Origin: Cognatiyoonia koreensis
GTDB lineage: Bacteria; Pseudomonadota; Alphaproteobacteria; Rhodobacterales; Rhodobacteraceae
Length of the DNA: 64,000 bases
NCBI RefSeq assembly: GCF_900109295.1
Contig: NZ_FOIZ01000001.1
Span: forward strand, 1 to 64,000
Direction of reading: 5' to 3'
The notes under the pieces are model-generated. The model was not told the origin of the DNA. It was given only the letters and a program-made list of their open reading frames with translations, and did no database searches. This document shows, one piece after another, positions 34,453-44,103 of the stretch. Within the stretch, counting starts at the first letter, position 1. The number at the start of each line of letters is the position of its first letter. A program made the translations under genes and the position numbers.

Positions 34453-35448
34453 CTATCTTCTAATGGACCAAACCATCGCAGTCTCGTAACCCGCAGCCTT
34501 CAGTAATTCGATCTTGGATGTCCATCCCGCCGGACACACGACGAATGCGGCACCCATGCCGCGGTTGGCAAACGCGGACTCAGCTGCCTGCAAAAGCGCA
34601 CTCGCACCAACGCTGCCTTGACCAAGCGCAGTTGGGTTGGCCAGTTCAGCGTGGTAAAAGTCATCAATTACACCCGTGCCCGTGATGTCATGGGCCGGGG
34701 GAAAATGCAGTCGCGAGGCGGGCTGCGCGATCACATATCCCGCAATATTATCGGGTGACCCCATAACCATCATGTCGCGATCCGGCAGGGTTAGGCTACG
34801 CGCCATCCACGCTGAGAATCGTTGATCGGCCTCGGGGTGGATTTCCCAGAAGGGATCGATGTCGAAAAGAACCTCCCGGTTCTCGGCGCTCCGCATGACT
34901 ATGCCCGGAACATCGTCTTCTGTTGCGAGCCGAACACCGGCGGGTCTGTCCCCCTCGCCAAGAACAGTGCACGAAAGATAAAGCGTGAGGGGTTTGTAGC
35001 CCATCGCCTCGGACACGGTCCGCCAGTCTTCTCCTGCCACGGTGGAAGTCAGTGTGACACGTGCACCGGCTTGGTGAAGCGCATTCTCGGCTGCGGCCAG
35101 CAAAGATGGGACAGTTCCGCTTGGCGCATCAGGCGCTGCGAAACAGTCGGGAAGGATCAATCCCGGCTCACCGAAAGATCCCGCATAGATCGGCGGCACT
35201 GGCAACATCATTGCATGCGCAACGCCGGTAATCTGATCTCCGTCAACGGAAACCAGCCAGAACTGTTTGAAAGGTTGCTGTTCAGCGGTCAGTGCAAATT
35301 TCAATGATTTTTCGATTTGCTCTGGCGCATCGTCTGCAATTTTCCAGAGATTTTCATTCTTTTCGTGCCGCTCATGCGCATCCAGCATCAGGAGCTTGAT
35401 CAAATGCGGTATGTCATCAGGCTTTGCTGGTCGAATGGTTTTGGGCAT
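34453..35448 (-). CDS. GNAT family acetyltransferase, tandem-domain type
   Basis: 331 residues, about twice a single GNAT. The N-terminal half begins IRPAKPDDIPHLIKLLMLDA as in GNAT proteins, and the C-terminal half contains GQGSVGASALLQAAESAFANR, a relaxed acetyl-CoA loop, and ELLKAAGYETAMVW as the final strand. One of the two domains may be non-catalytic. Substrate unknown. It is isolated from neighbours on both sides. Confidence 0.75.
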   Translation of the reverse strand: MPKTIRPAKPDDIPHLIKLLMLDAHERHEKNENLWKIADDAPEQIEKSLKFALTAEQQPFKQFWLVSVDGDQITGVAHAMMLPVPPIYAGSFGEPGLILPDCFAAPDAPSGTVPSLLAAAENALHQAGARVTLTSTVAGEDWRTVSEAMGYKPLTLYLSCTVLGEGDRPAGVRLATEDDVPGIVMRSAENREVLFDIDPFWEIHPEADQRFSAWMARSLTLPDRDMMVMGSPDNIAGYVIAQPASRLHFPPAHDITGTGVIDDFYHAELANPTALGQGSVGASALLQAAESAFANRGMGAAFVVCPAGWTSKIELLKAAGYETAMVWSIRR

Positions 35449-35818
35449 GGTTCAACAATTCTTTGCATGTGCTGATTTTGTCTTGGTGCCTGTATCGGCC
35501 GACGGTACCAAATTGACAAAGCGTAATAAGCTGCGCCGCAGCGATTTAACCTTTTTTTCGAGGGCCCGGAATGGCGCGCCCATCGCTTTCAGAAGCATGA
35601 TCAAAGCGAAAGAGTGATGTGTAGCGGATAGCGCCTATCGTGCTTTTTCTGTGCTGCGCCACACGTCCGCGTTTCATTGGAGCCGCACAGGTCACCATTT
35701 GCCAGCAGACAGTGGTTCGCCAAAAATGAAAGATGCGCCCAAGGCTTCTGACTGAAGCTTTGGACGCATCTCCTAGCTATTTGACCAAAGGTAAAAAGCC
35801 TTCAGTCAGCTGAGCAAT
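35449..35818. other. Intergenic region, no gene supported
   Basis: AT-richer than its surroundings. It contains the terminator at 35731-35771 and otherwise only out-of-frame shadows of the acetyltransferase gene. Confidence 0.5.
35731..35771 (-). terminator. Rho-independent terminator of the PRC-barrel gene
   Basis: An imperfect 18-position stem (AGATGCG, CCAA, GCTTC blocks and their complements, two mismatches) with loop TGACT. On the minus strand it is followed by TTCATTTTTGG. It lies about 50 bases after the PRC-barrel stop codon. Confidence 0.8.
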
Positions 35819-36619
35819 TTAGCCTTCGTATTCTGGCTGTTGCTCAAGCGCTTCTTGCGAGCTGTCGATGTAAACACGCACATCGCTTCCGTCTTCTGTC
35901 CGGACGATCTGAAGTTCATCAAATGTTACCGCGACAGGGCGCTCACCGAGACCGAGAAAGCCGCCTACGTCGATGACGGCGCGCTCAAGCTCACCATCAT
36001 CGGACAGCAGAAGCTGGCTGATTTCGCCGACATCTTCATCGCCGGGGCCGTAAACGCGCGCACCGGTCAGGTCTTCTGTGGTGAAATCCTGCACAGTCGC
36101 AGTCTGGTAGCCGTCACGTTCAACTGCAGGAGCTGTCAGCATTGGCCGATCCATCGGAGCGTCCGTTTCCATGGCAGCACGGTCCTGACGATCGTAGGCA
36201 TACTCAGGTGCCTCTTCTACGCCAGCGACGCTTGCGCTAACGACGAGGAAGAAATCGCCAGTATCTCCGTCTTCGTTCACGAACTTGAGCTGGGACATGT
36301 CGATTGCGACATCACGCTCGCCTACACCGAGGAAGCCACCAACACCAACGATGACCGATTGTACTGTACCATCACGGTTGAGCACGATCTCATTGATCTC
36401 GCCAATATCGTCCCATTCGGTTTCACCGTCGGCAGCAACAGTTGTTTCGTTGTTGATGTCCGCTTCAGTGGCGTAAACACGCATGCCGATCAGCTCGGAT
36501 GCGTTAAGATTGACCGCTTCATCGAACGTCATGTCCAAGAATGCAGCGGTGTGGCCGTCGGCGTAGGCTGTGGTCCCAAGGACCAGCGCTGTCGCGGCAG
36601 TTGCGAGAAAACGTTTCAT
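35819..36619 (-). CDS. Exported protein with two PRC-barrel domains
   Basis: A 266-residue protein with signal peptide ALVLGTTAYADG. Two PRC-barrel-like repeats follow: one around residues 38-110 (IGMRVYATEADI, IGEINEIVLNRDGTVQ, GGFLGVGERDVAI) and one around 180-250 (TGARVYGPGDEDVGEISQLL, GGFLGLGERPVAV). Secreted PRC-barrel proteins are common in alphaproteobacteria and may bind RNA, metals or envelope components; no function is proven. It diverges from the AI-2E family gene and ends at a strong terminator. Confidence 0.88.
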   Translation of the reverse strand: MKRFLATAATALVLGTTAYADGHTAAFLDMTFDEAVNLNASELIGMRVYATEADINNETTVAADGETEWDDIGEINEIVLNRDGTVQSVIVGVGGFLGVGERDVAIDMSQLKFVNEDGDTGDFFLVVSASVAGVEEAPEYAYDRQDRAAMETDAPMDRPMLTAPAVERDGYQTATVQDFTTEDLTGARVYGPGDEDVGEISQLLLSDDGELERAVIDVGGFLGLGERPVAVTFDELQIVRTEDGSDVRVYIDSSQEALEQQPEYEG

Positions 36620-36840
36620 TATGATTCTCCAGTTTGCGAATTGATCACGCTCGATTGAGCGTTTCTGACTGAGAAACTTCGGATAGCGATCAAGGTTCCA
36701 TCGAAACGAATTTATTTGTGTACAGTCGTCGACTGAAACCGTGATAGGCCGCGTTGAACCGCCCTATCTTGAAGTGGCAATGAACAAGCGCCACAGTTGC
36801 GGGTTATGACTATCGGTTTGATCGACAAGGAGAAGACAGG

Positions 36841-37929
36841 ATGGACGATACCCAGAAAAAGATAAAAAATCTGCTCGTTTTCATTTCGGTGATCTTGGCT
36901 TTTGCCGCTCTTTATGTCGCCCGCGACATGTTTCTGCCGATTGTCATTGGCGTCCTTGTCGCGCTTACCTTCAGTCCAGTTGTCCGTGCGCTGGCGAGAC
37001 TTAGAATTCCAGAGCCGGTTTCAGCTTTCGTGCTTATTCTCGGCGCGGTTTTGACGCTCGTGTTCGGCACCTACATGCTAAGCGGTCCAATTACAGAGAT
37101 TTTAGATGATGCGCCATCGATGGGGCTGGAACTCCGGCAAAAGCTTGAAGGGGTTGCAGGCATGTTGGAGGACGCCCAGGACGCGAGCGAACAGGTTGAA
37201 GGGCTGGCAAATGGCGGTGACAGCACGCCGGTCGTCGCTGTCGAACAGCCAAGTCTACTGGCTTTTGCGGCTGGGAGCATTGCAAATTTCTTGGGATTGA
37301 CCGTTGTAGGTTTGGTCCTTGCGCTATTTATTCTTGCGTCCGGAAATCTTTTCTATGTGAAGCTTCTTGAGGCATTTCCCAGCTTTTCAGACAAGCGCCG
37401 CGCAGCAACTACCGCGCGCGAGATCGAACGGCAGATTTCACGTTATTTTTTGACCATTACACTTATAAATGCCGGTCTTGGCGTAAGTATTGGCGTTGCT
37501 ATGTATTTGATTGGATTGCCAAATCCCATACTGTGGGGGCTGCTTGCGTTCGTTTTGAATTTCTTGCCGTTCGTCGGTGCGATCGTCGGCGCAATGGTCG
37601 TCGCCGCATTTGGCATCTTGAGCTTTGATACGCTGGGAATGGGTTTTTTGCCGGCAGCTGTATACCTGCTTTTGACATCTATTGAGGGCCAGTTCGTGAC
37701 ACCGCATGTGTTGGGAAAGCGCCTTGAGTTGAATACCGTTTCGGTTTTCCTGACTGTAATAATCTGGAGCTGGCTGTGGAGTGTGCCCGGAGCGCTGATG
37801 GCCGTACCGTTTCTGGTACTGTTGAAAGCGGTCTGTACCAATGTTCCTGGACTAACCGTGTTAGGCAATTTCCTTGGCCCCCGTACAGTCGTCCAGACGA
37901 CGCCACGCACCGCCGATGGAACTGCTTAG
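36841..37929 (+). CDS. AI-2E family (PerM) transporter
   Basis: A 362-residue inner-membrane protein with about eight transmembrane segments and the AI-2E/PerM conserved C-terminal block (NPILWGLLAFVLNFLPFVG and ITSIEGQFVTPHVLGKRL with L in place of I). The family exports autoinducer-2, sodium/protons or other small solutes, and individual members are rarely proven. The ribosome-binding site AAGGAGAAGACAGG precedes the ATG. It is monocistronic, with a terminator candidate downstream. Confidence 0.93.
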   Translation: MDDTQKKIKNLLVFISVILAFAALYVARDMFLPIVIGVLVALTFSPVVRALARLRIPEPVSAFVLILGAVLTLVFGTYMLSGPITEILDDAPSMGLELRQKLEGVAGMLEDAQDASEQVEGLANGGDSTPVVAVEQPSLLAFAAGSIANFLGLTVVGLVLALFILASGNLFYVKLLEAFPSFSDKRRAATTAREIERQISRYFLTITLINAGLGVSIGVAMYLIGLPNPILWGLLAFVLNFLPFVGAIVGAMVVAAFGILSFDTLGMGFLPAAVYLLLTSIEGQFVTPHVLGKRLELNTVSVFLTVIIWSWLWSVPGALMAVPFLVLLKAVCTNVPGLTVLGNFLGPRTVVQTTPRTADGTA

Positions 37930-38352
37930 GTGCAGCGTAAAGAAGAGGGCCGAACTGAAAGGTTGCTGTCTGTAACCTAATTTTTGGGATTGTTTCCTCT
38001 GGAAGGGGTCGCATTCATGAGTGCAATTTGCTGAGGTCAGGCTGCTGACTAAGTAACCGGTCGTGTACTGCCAATCCGAGCGGCGGTTCTGCAATAGGTT
38101 GGCGCATTATCCAGCAGCTACGCCGTGTATTTTGAAGCCGCGCGATCCAACGCCGTCCAAAACTTCAGAAAACGATCAACGTTGCCAAACAGTACGAACG
38201 TTGACGGGATTGCACCGACAGGGGACATGACTGGATGAGCCAGTCATTTCCATTGATTGCAAACCCGCCCCAAAAATTTTTGTCAGACCACCAAACAATT
38301 TGGAACATTATCTGCGTTCAAGAGTTTCATGATCAGCAAAGGGAGAAACGCT
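37930..38352. other. Intergenic region, no gene supported
   Basis: Contains the terminator at 37960-37985 and a perfect 8-bp hairpin at 38227-38247 (ATGACTGG-ATGAG-CCAGTCAT) followed by TTTCC, which could end a short transcript. Reading frames here are shadows or short and lack family features. Confidence 0.4.
37960..37985 (+). terminator. Probable terminator of the AI-2E family gene
   Basis: AGGTTGC and GTAACCT form a 7-pair stem (one G-T) with a five-base loop, followed by AATTTTT. It lies about 30 bases after the stop codon. Confidence 0.6.
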
Positions 38353-38508
38353 ATGCTTAAATGGGCATTGATATTTTTGGTTGTAGCAATCGTTGCAGCT
38401 ATTTTGGGCTTTGGCGGCATCGCGGGCACAGCATCATGGATCGCGCAAGTCTTGTTTGTCGTATTCCTGATCTTGGCAATCGTGGCGTTCGTCAGAAGAA
38501 ACGTCTGA
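38353..38508 (+). CDS. DUF1328 small membrane protein (YtjA-like)
   Basis: A 51-residue protein that is almost entirely two transmembrane segments: [20 protein letters not shown], then [20 protein letters not shown], ending VRRNV. It matches the DUF1328/YtjA family of stress-induced small membrane proteins. The start is set at the Met before the hydrophobic sequence, with AAGGGAGAAACG upstream. Confidence 0.93.
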   Translation: MLKWALIFLVVAIVAAILGFGGIAGTASWIAQVLFVVFLILAIVAFVRRNV

Positions 38509-39002
38509 CCACTCACGCGAACACGGAAGATTTTACAAAGCTAGGCGGACTTTGACCTTCGGACGTTGCGTGTATGTCGAAGCCTTCGAAACAGCACGCG
38601 TTTTCACGGTCACTGCGCCAAGCGCTTGAAAAACTATTCCATCAGCCGGTCGGTCACGCCTTCAGGTGTCTTGTCTCATCCTCAGCGTGGCACAGGACAA
38701 TGACGGCGTACCGGTCGGCTGATTTGCATAGACACTTTTTGTAACGGAAGCCGTTTCAATAGCGCGTAGACCGGCGATTTTTTGATCAATGGAACTGCCT
38801 TATTTCGGGTGCTCCGGCTCGCGACCCACACACGCAGATTGGCCGGTGCGCTAGGTCCAGACCAACCTACAACTCCGTAAAAAAGACATCCTTCACAGAA
38901 AATGGCGACCTGTAAGGCTTCTGACGAAATCCTTTACAAGCGCGCAACCATTTCCCTAAGCTTTGAGCACAAACAGAGCAAGAATGCTCAAGGGGGGATA
39001 TC
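38509..39002. other. Intergenic region before the AfuABC-like operon
   Basis: 494 bases without a convincing gene. A 56-codon plus-strand frame from the ATG at 38575 has no recognised features. Near the right end, TGTAAGG...CCTTTACA (about 38911-38938) can form an imperfect hairpin in the leader of the binding-protein gene. I saw no known riboswitch. Confidence 0.4.
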
Positions 39003-40037
39003 GTGAATATTAATACAACATCTCGCATCACGTTTGGTGCGACAGCACTTGCCTTGATGACGGCTGCAAATGCGGCGTCCGCGGACAAACTGACATTCTA
39101 CTGTTCCGCACAGGAAGAATGGTGCCAGTTGATGGCCAACAGTTTTCAGGACACGACCGGAATTGAAGTCGCCATGACCCGCAAGTCTTCGGGCGAAACG
39201 TTTGCCCAGATCAAAGCAGAAAGCAGCAACCCGCGCGGTGACGTCTGGTGGGGTGGTACGGGTGATCCGCATTTGCAGGCTGCCGAAGAGGGGCTGACGG
39301 CCGAATATATCTCTCCCATGCGCGACCAGTTGCATCCTTGGGCGATCAGTCAGGCGGAAAGCGCTGACAACAAGACGATCGGTATTTATTCAGGTGCATT
39401 GGGCTTTGGCTACAATACGGACCTGCTGGCCGCCAATGATTTGCCCACGCCTGCCTGTTGGGAAGACTTGTTGAAGCCTGAGTTCAAGGGCCACGTCCAG
39501 ATGGCGAACCCGAATTCATCCGGAACGGCATATACGACACTGGCAACCATGGTGCAGCTTTTCGGGGAAGATGAAGGCTTTGAATACATGGCCGGGCTGC
39601 ATGCCAACATCAACCAATATACAAAGTCGGGTTCAGCGCCGATCAAGGCGGCTGGCCGTGGTGAAAACACGATTGGTATCGTTTTCCTGCATGACGCAGT
39701 TGCGCAAGCGGTAAGTGGTTTCCCGATCGTTCCCGTCGCCCCATGCGAAGGAACAGGCTATGAGATCGGGTCGATGTCCATCATCGACGGTGCGCGCAAT
39801 ATGGAAAGCGCGCAGGCATTCTATGATTGGGCCCTTTCGGCAGAGGCCCAGAACCTCGCGCTTGAGGTAAACGCCTTTCAGGTGCCATCCAACATGAATG
39901 CGGAGACGTCGCCAAGTGCGCCCGACATGAGCCAGATCACCTTGATCGACTATGATTTCCGGACCTACGGTTCATCTGACACGCGTCAGCGGTTGCTGCA
40001 GAAATGGGACGAAGAGGTATCGATTCTGCCGCAGTAA
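39003..40037 (+). CDS. ABC transporter substrate-binding protein, AfuA-like
   Basis: A 344-residue periplasmic binding protein with signal peptide ending NAASA-DK and a GTG start preceded by AAGGGGG. It resembles family 1 proteins annotated as iron(III)-binding, but shows features of the AfuA subgroup, which binds hexose and heptose phosphates: His230-Asp231 in GIVFLHDAV and Glu254 in TGYEIGSMS. The 24-residue His-to-Glu spacing agrees with what I recall for the phosphate-sugar site of AfuA. The tyrosine pair of iron-binding FbpA proteins is not evident. It is first in a three-gene import operon. Confidence 0.88.
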   Translation: MNINTTSRITFGATALALMTAANAASADKLTFYCSAQEEWCQLMANSFQDTTGIEVAMTRKSSGETFAQIKAESSNPRGDVWWGGTGDPHLQAAEEGLTAEYISPMRDQLHPWAISQAESADNKTIGIYSGALGFGYNTDLLAANDLPTPACWEDLLKPEFKGHVQMANPNSSGTAYTTLATMVQLFGEDEGFEYMAGLHANINQYTKSGSAPIKAAGRGENTIGIVFLHDAVAQAVSGFPIVPVAPCEGTGYEIGSMSIIDGARNMESAQAFYDWALSAEAQNLALEVNAFQVPSNMNAETSPSAPDMSQITLIDYDFRTYGSSDTRQRLLQKWDEEVSILPQ

Positions 40038-40040
40038 GAC

Positions 40041-42257
40041 GTGGCACATACCTTAAAGAAAGGTGGCTCCAACCCGGTCTTGGTCTTTTGGATTATCGCC
40101 GGGTTGGTCGGCTTTTGCCTGCTGCCATGGTATGGGATCGAAGATTTCTTTCGCTTCGAATGGATCGTTGAAGGCTATCCGTTTGACGCGGACTATGCAC
40201 CGGGCGCGTTTTTGGTTGCCCAAGGTGAAAAGGTCTGGCTGACTCCGCTGTTCATCCCGCTTTTGATGCCGTTTCTGGTGCTTCGCCGCGGCAAGAGTGA
40301 CCCGCTATATGCAAAGATACTGATCCTTGCGGGGTCATTTGGTTTTGGATGGTTGATCATTCAAGGCTTTTCCATCGGCATTCGTGGCTGGAATTTCGGC
40401 TGGATGGAAGCTGCGTTCGGCGAATTGAATGATCGCCAGTTTGGGATGGGCTATGGTGCGCTGATCTGTGCGTCGGCCTTCTTGTTCATCCTGACGCAGG
40501 GCATTGCAGCGCGCGGTGCGATCAACGGTGACGTCTTCGTCGTCAGTTCCATCGGCGGGGTCGTCGTGATTGTCACCGCGTTCGTGTTTTTTCCCATCGC
40601 CAAGATGCTTACGGCCGCGTTTATCACGCAGGACGGGGGCTATTCCTTCTTTGTCTTTGCGTCCAAATTTTTTGATGACCGACTTTGGGGCCTTGGCTGT
40701 CTGACCGGCGGACGTTGTGGCGTTGCATGGAATTCGCTTTTTCTTGCGGTGCTTGTCGGGTTTCTGACGACAGTCTTGGGGCTTTTCTTTGCGCTGGTCG
40801 TCACGCGGTCTGGCTTTCGTTACAAGCGGGTTCTGCGTGCGCTTACCGTGCTGCCGGTGATCACGCCGCCGTTTGTGATCGGTCTTGCGTTGATCCTTCT
40901 TTTTGGCCTGTCGGGATCGGTTACTGTCTTTTTTGCCGATCTCTTTGGTGTGCAACCGACCCGCTGGCTTTACGGGATGCCGGGTGTTTTGATCGCGCAA
41001 ACGCTGGCATTTACCCCAATCGCCTTTCTTGTGTTGATTGGCGTCGTCGAAGGCGTGTCACCGTCCATGGAGGAAGCGGCACAGACGTTGCGCGCGAGCA
41101 AATGGCAAGTATTCAAAACCGTTTCCCTGCCTTTGATGCGGCCGGGACTGGCGAATGCGTTTCTATTGGGGTTCATCGAAAGCATGGCTGATTTCGGCAA
41201 CCCGCTGGTGCTGGGGGGCAATTTTGACGTGCTGTCGACGGAAATCTTTTTTGCGATCGTGGGGGCCCAATATGATCAGGGCAAAGCTGCGGTGCTCGCG
41301 ATGGTGTTGCTTAGCTTCACGTTGGGCGCGTTCTATGCGCAGCGGTTCTGGCTGGGCAAAAAAAGCTACACAACCGTCTCGGGCAAGGGCGATAGCGGGG
41401 TGCATCCGCATATGCCGCAAGCTCTATCGATCCCCGTTCTGATGATCGCGCTGGGCTGGGCGGCCTTCACGATCGTGGTCTATCTGATGATCCTCTATGG
41501 GTCCGTCGTAGAGCTTTGGGGTGTGAACAACACACTGACCTTCAAGCATTACGTCACGGCGTTCTCGGTGCGGTTTGAAGACGAAGGCATCCGCTGGACC
41601 GGTTCTGCATGGAACAGTTTCTGGACGACCCTGCAGATTGCCGGTATCGCCGCACCTTTGACAGCCATTGTTGGCCTCATCACCGCGTATCTTCTGACGC
41701 GGCAGACATTCGCGGGCAAGAATGCGTTTGAATTCGGCACAATGCTGTCTTTCGCGATCCCAGGCACGGTGATCGGTGTCAGTTACATCCTCGCCTTCAA
41801 TGTCCCGCCGATCGAGATCACGGGGACCGGCATCATCCTTGTCGTCAGTTTCATCTTCCGCAACATGCCCGTGGGCGTGCGGGCAGGCATCGCGAGCATG
41901 TCGCAGCTGGACAAATCGCTCGACGAAAGCTCGCTGACGCTGGGTGCGAATTCATGGCAGACCTTCCGGCGCGTGATCCTACCGCTGCTGCGGCCTGCGA
42001 TCCTCGCTGCGCTTGTCTACAGCTTTGTCCGCGCGATGACGGCGATTTCGGCGGTGATCTTCCTTGTCTCAGCAGAGTATGACATGGCAACCAGCTATAT
42101 CATCGGTCGGGTCGAGAATAACGATTATGGCCTTGCGATTGCCTATTCAACGACGCTGATCTTTGTGATGCTGAGCGTTGTTCTGGCCATGCAGCTGATC
42201 GTCGGACGGATCAACATCGGCAGGCGTGCGGCCTCTGGACCGAAGGGAAAGACATGA
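40041..42257 (+). CDS. ABC transporter permease, fused two-domain (AfuB/FbpB type)
   Basis: A 738-residue inner-membrane protein containing two permease modules in one chain. Each has an EAA loop: PSMEEAAQTLRASKWQVFKT in the first half and KSLDESSLTLGANSWQTFRR in the second. One chain therefore forms the whole channel, as in FbpB and AfuB. An extra hydrophobic region of about 150 residues precedes the first module. It begins at GTG three bases after the binding-protein stop and overlaps the ATPase gene by four bases. Confidence 0.93.
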   Translation: MAHTLKKGGSNPVLVFWIIAGLVGFCLLPWYGIEDFFRFEWIVEGYPFDADYAPGAFLVAQGEKVWLTPLFIPLLMPFLVLRRGKSDPLYAKILILAGSFGFGWLIIQGFSIGIRGWNFGWMEAAFGELNDRQFGMGYGALICASAFLFILTQGIAARGAINGDVFVVSSIGGVVVIVTAFVFFPIAKMLTAAFITQDGGYSFFVFASKFFDDRLWGLGCLTGGRCGVAWNSLFLAVLVGFLTTVLGLFFALVVTRSGFRYKRVLRALTVLPVITPPFVIGLALILLFGLSGSVTVFFADLFGVQPTRWLYGMPGVLIAQTLAFTPIAFLVLIGVVEGVSPSMEEAAQTLRASKWQVFKTVSLPLMRPGLANAFLLGFIESMADFGNPLVLGGNFDVLSTEIFFAIVGAQYDQGKAAVLAMVLLSFTLGAFYAQRFWLGKKSYTTVSGKGDSGVHPHMPQALSIPVLMIALGWAAFTIVVYLMILYGSVVELWGVNNTLTFKHYVTAFSVRFEDEGIRWTGSAWNSFWTTLQIAGIAAPLTAIVGLITAYLLTRQTFAGKNAFEFGTMLSFAIPGTVIGVSYILAFNVPPIEITGTGIILVVSFIFRNMPVGVRAGIASMSQLDKSLDESSLTLGANSWQTFRRVILPLLRPAILAALVYSFVRAMTAISAVIFLVSAEYDMATSYIIGRVENNDYGLAIAYSTTLIFVMLSVVLAMQLIVGRINIGRRAASGPKGKT

Positions 42258-43318
42258 GCATCAATGCGAAGGCCGCCCCGGTCAGTTTCCGAAATGTGAC
42301 CAAAATCTACGGCAAGGATGTCGTCGCTGTGGATAATATCAATCTGGAAATCGAGGCGGGCAAACTCGTCACGCTGCTCGGCCCTTCTGGCTGCGGCAAG
42401 ACCACAACCCTGCGGATGATCGCAGGGCTAGAGATTGCATCAAAGGGGTCGATCCATATCGGGGATCAGGATGTAACGCTTTTGCCTGCGACCGACCGGG
42501 ACGTATCGATGGTGTTTCAATCCTACGCCCTTTTTCCGCATATGACGGTGATGGAAAACGTGTCTTACGGCCTAACGTTTTCCGGCTTTGACAAGTCCGA
42601 GACGCGTGATCGTGCGCAACAGGGGTTGGATCTTGTGGGGCTGAAAGGTTTTGGTGATCGCCTGCCATCAGAGCTATCTGGCGGTCAGCAGCAACGTGTC
42701 GCGGTCGCACGCGCACTGGTGCTTGAGCCGCAGGTTCTGCTTTTTGATGAGCCGCTCTCGAACCTTGACGCAAAGCTGCGTCGTCAAGTGCGCGAGGACA
42801 TCCGTGACATCCAGCAAGACCTTGGCCTGACCGTTGTTTACGTGACCCATGATCAGGAGGAGGCACTCGCTGTTTCAGACGAAATCGTGGTGATGCGTAA
42901 TGCAGGGATTGCGCAGGTCGGTGCGCCGCGCGAGCTGTATGACGCGCCTGCCGACAAATTTGTTGCCGACTTTATCGGAGAGGCAAATATCATCCCGTGC
43001 GACATCATAGATGTGAAAGGTGACACCGCGCATATTGCGATCGGTACGCTCAAGCATCAACTGTCTGCACGTGATATGATGCCGGGGCCTGCAAATCTTG
43101 CAGTGCGTCCAACGCGTTTCAAACTGGGTGCTGCGGGCGGGGTGCCGATGAAGGTGGAAAAAGCGACTTATGTCGGCAGTCGCATGGAATACACATTGGC
43201 GGCCCATTTCGGGACGGTCTTTGTGGTCAGTGAAGACGTGGATGGCCCCTTGGCCATCGGAGATACCGTAATGGTCGGGCTGGATCGGATCGGGCCGGTC
43301 TTGTTGGCGGTCGACTAA
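42254..43318 (+). CDS. ABC transporter ATP-binding protein, AfuC/FbpC type
   Basis: A 354-residue ATPase. Walker A is GPSGCGKTT, the signature LSGGQQQR, Walker B VLLFDEPLSNLD, and a C-terminal TOBE regulatory domain follows. Its 3' end overlaps the convergent inositol-monophosphatase-family gene by four bases. Confidence 0.94.
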   Translation: MSINAKAAPVSFRNVTKIYGKDVVAVDNINLEIEAGKLVTLLGPSGCGKTTTLRMIAGLEIASKGSIHIGDQDVTLLPATDRDVSMVFQSYALFPHMTVMENVSYGLTFSGFDKSETRDRAQQGLDLVGLKGFGDRLPSELSGGQQQRVAVARALVLEPQVLLFDEPLSNLDAKLRRQVREDIRDIQQDLGLTVVYVTHDQEEALAVSDEIVVMRNAGIAQVGAPRELYDAPADKFVADFIGEANIIPCDIIDVKGDTAHIAIGTLKHQLSARDMMPGPANLAVRPTRFKLGAAGGVPMKVEKATYVGSRMEYTLAAHFGTVFVVSEDVDGPLAIGDTVMVGLDRIGPVLLAVD

Positions 43319-44103
43319 GTGCCATAAGATGCATTCGCAATCGCCACCAGATCGTCAAAAATGCCTGCGTTTCCTGCGATAACACGCCCGCCATTGGCAA
43401 TCATGCTGTCTGCGGATTGCGTCTCGATACGGCCGCCCGCTTCGGCGATAATCAACTGGCCGGCAAGGCAATCCCACGCGTTCATGTGCTCTTCTATGTA
43501 GCCGATCAATCTGCCTGCTGCGACATAGGCCAGTGACAATGCACCGGACCCGTTGCGATGAAAGACACCATCGCGCTTGATCAGTTCCTCGATGATCCGC
43601 AGAGTTGCGGACTTGTCCGAGCGATTGCAGTAGCCGGTGCTGACGCTGCCACGATCAAAAGCCGCGTCCGTGGCCATTTTCAAAGTTTCACCATTCAGCG
43701 TTGCCCCGCCTTTGCGGACAGCCTGGTAGGTTTCGTCGTGCATCGGGTCGTGTATCACACCAAACTCGGTCATATCATCTTTGACGACAGCCAGCACGAC
43801 GCACCAAGCGGGCATCGCATTGATGAAATTGCTTGTACCGTCAATCGGGTCAATGACCCAGCGATAGCCTGTTGTTCCGGTCTTTACGGCATGTTCCTCT
43901 CCCACAATGCCATCGTCGGGAAAGGCTTCTTCGATGAGGGATCGGATATGCAGCTCAACGTTCTGGTCTGCTTCCGTTACAAAGTCCTGAACGCCCTTGT
44001 CGACGATCTCGATGCTGCCGATACGGGCGAAGTAGTCTTTGGCCAAGGCTCCCCCACTTTGCGCGATTTTGATCGCAGCCGACGCACGGTCATTCAAAGC
44101 CAT
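43315..44103 (-). CDS. Inositol monophosphatase family protein
   Basis: A 262-residue Mg-dependent phosphatase of the FIG superfamily. The metal-binding motifs are EE at 69-70 (GIVGEEHAV), DPIDGTSNF at 85-93, and WDCLAGQLIIAEAGG near the C-terminus. Substrates in this family include inositol phosphate, histidinol phosphate, fructose bisphosphate and PAP. The start at 44103 has AAGGTGG eight bases upstream. Its convergence on the AfuABC-like genes suggests it may dephosphorylate the imported ligand, but co-regulation is not shown. Confidence 0.92.
   Translation of the reverse strand: MALNDRASAAIKIAQSGGALAKDYFARIGSIEIVDKGVQDFVTEADQNVELHIRSLIEEAFPDDGIVGEEHAVKTGTTGYRWVIDPIDGTSNFINAMPAWCVVLAVVKDDMTEFGVIHDPMHDETYQAVRKGGATLNGETLKMATDAAFDRGSVSTGYCNRSDKSATLRIIEELIKRDGVFHRNGSGALSLAYVAAGRLIGYIEEHMNAWDCLAGQLIIAEAGGRIETQSADSMIANGGRVIAGNAGIFDDLVAIANASYGT

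Noticed and set aside
38509..39002. Riboswitch or degenerate insertion sequence in the 494-base gap
   Set aside because: Only an imperfect hairpin and short unrecognised frames; nothing matches a known class.
40335..41000. 221-codon minus-strand ORF
   Set aside because: Lys/Arg-rich antisense shadow of the fused permease.
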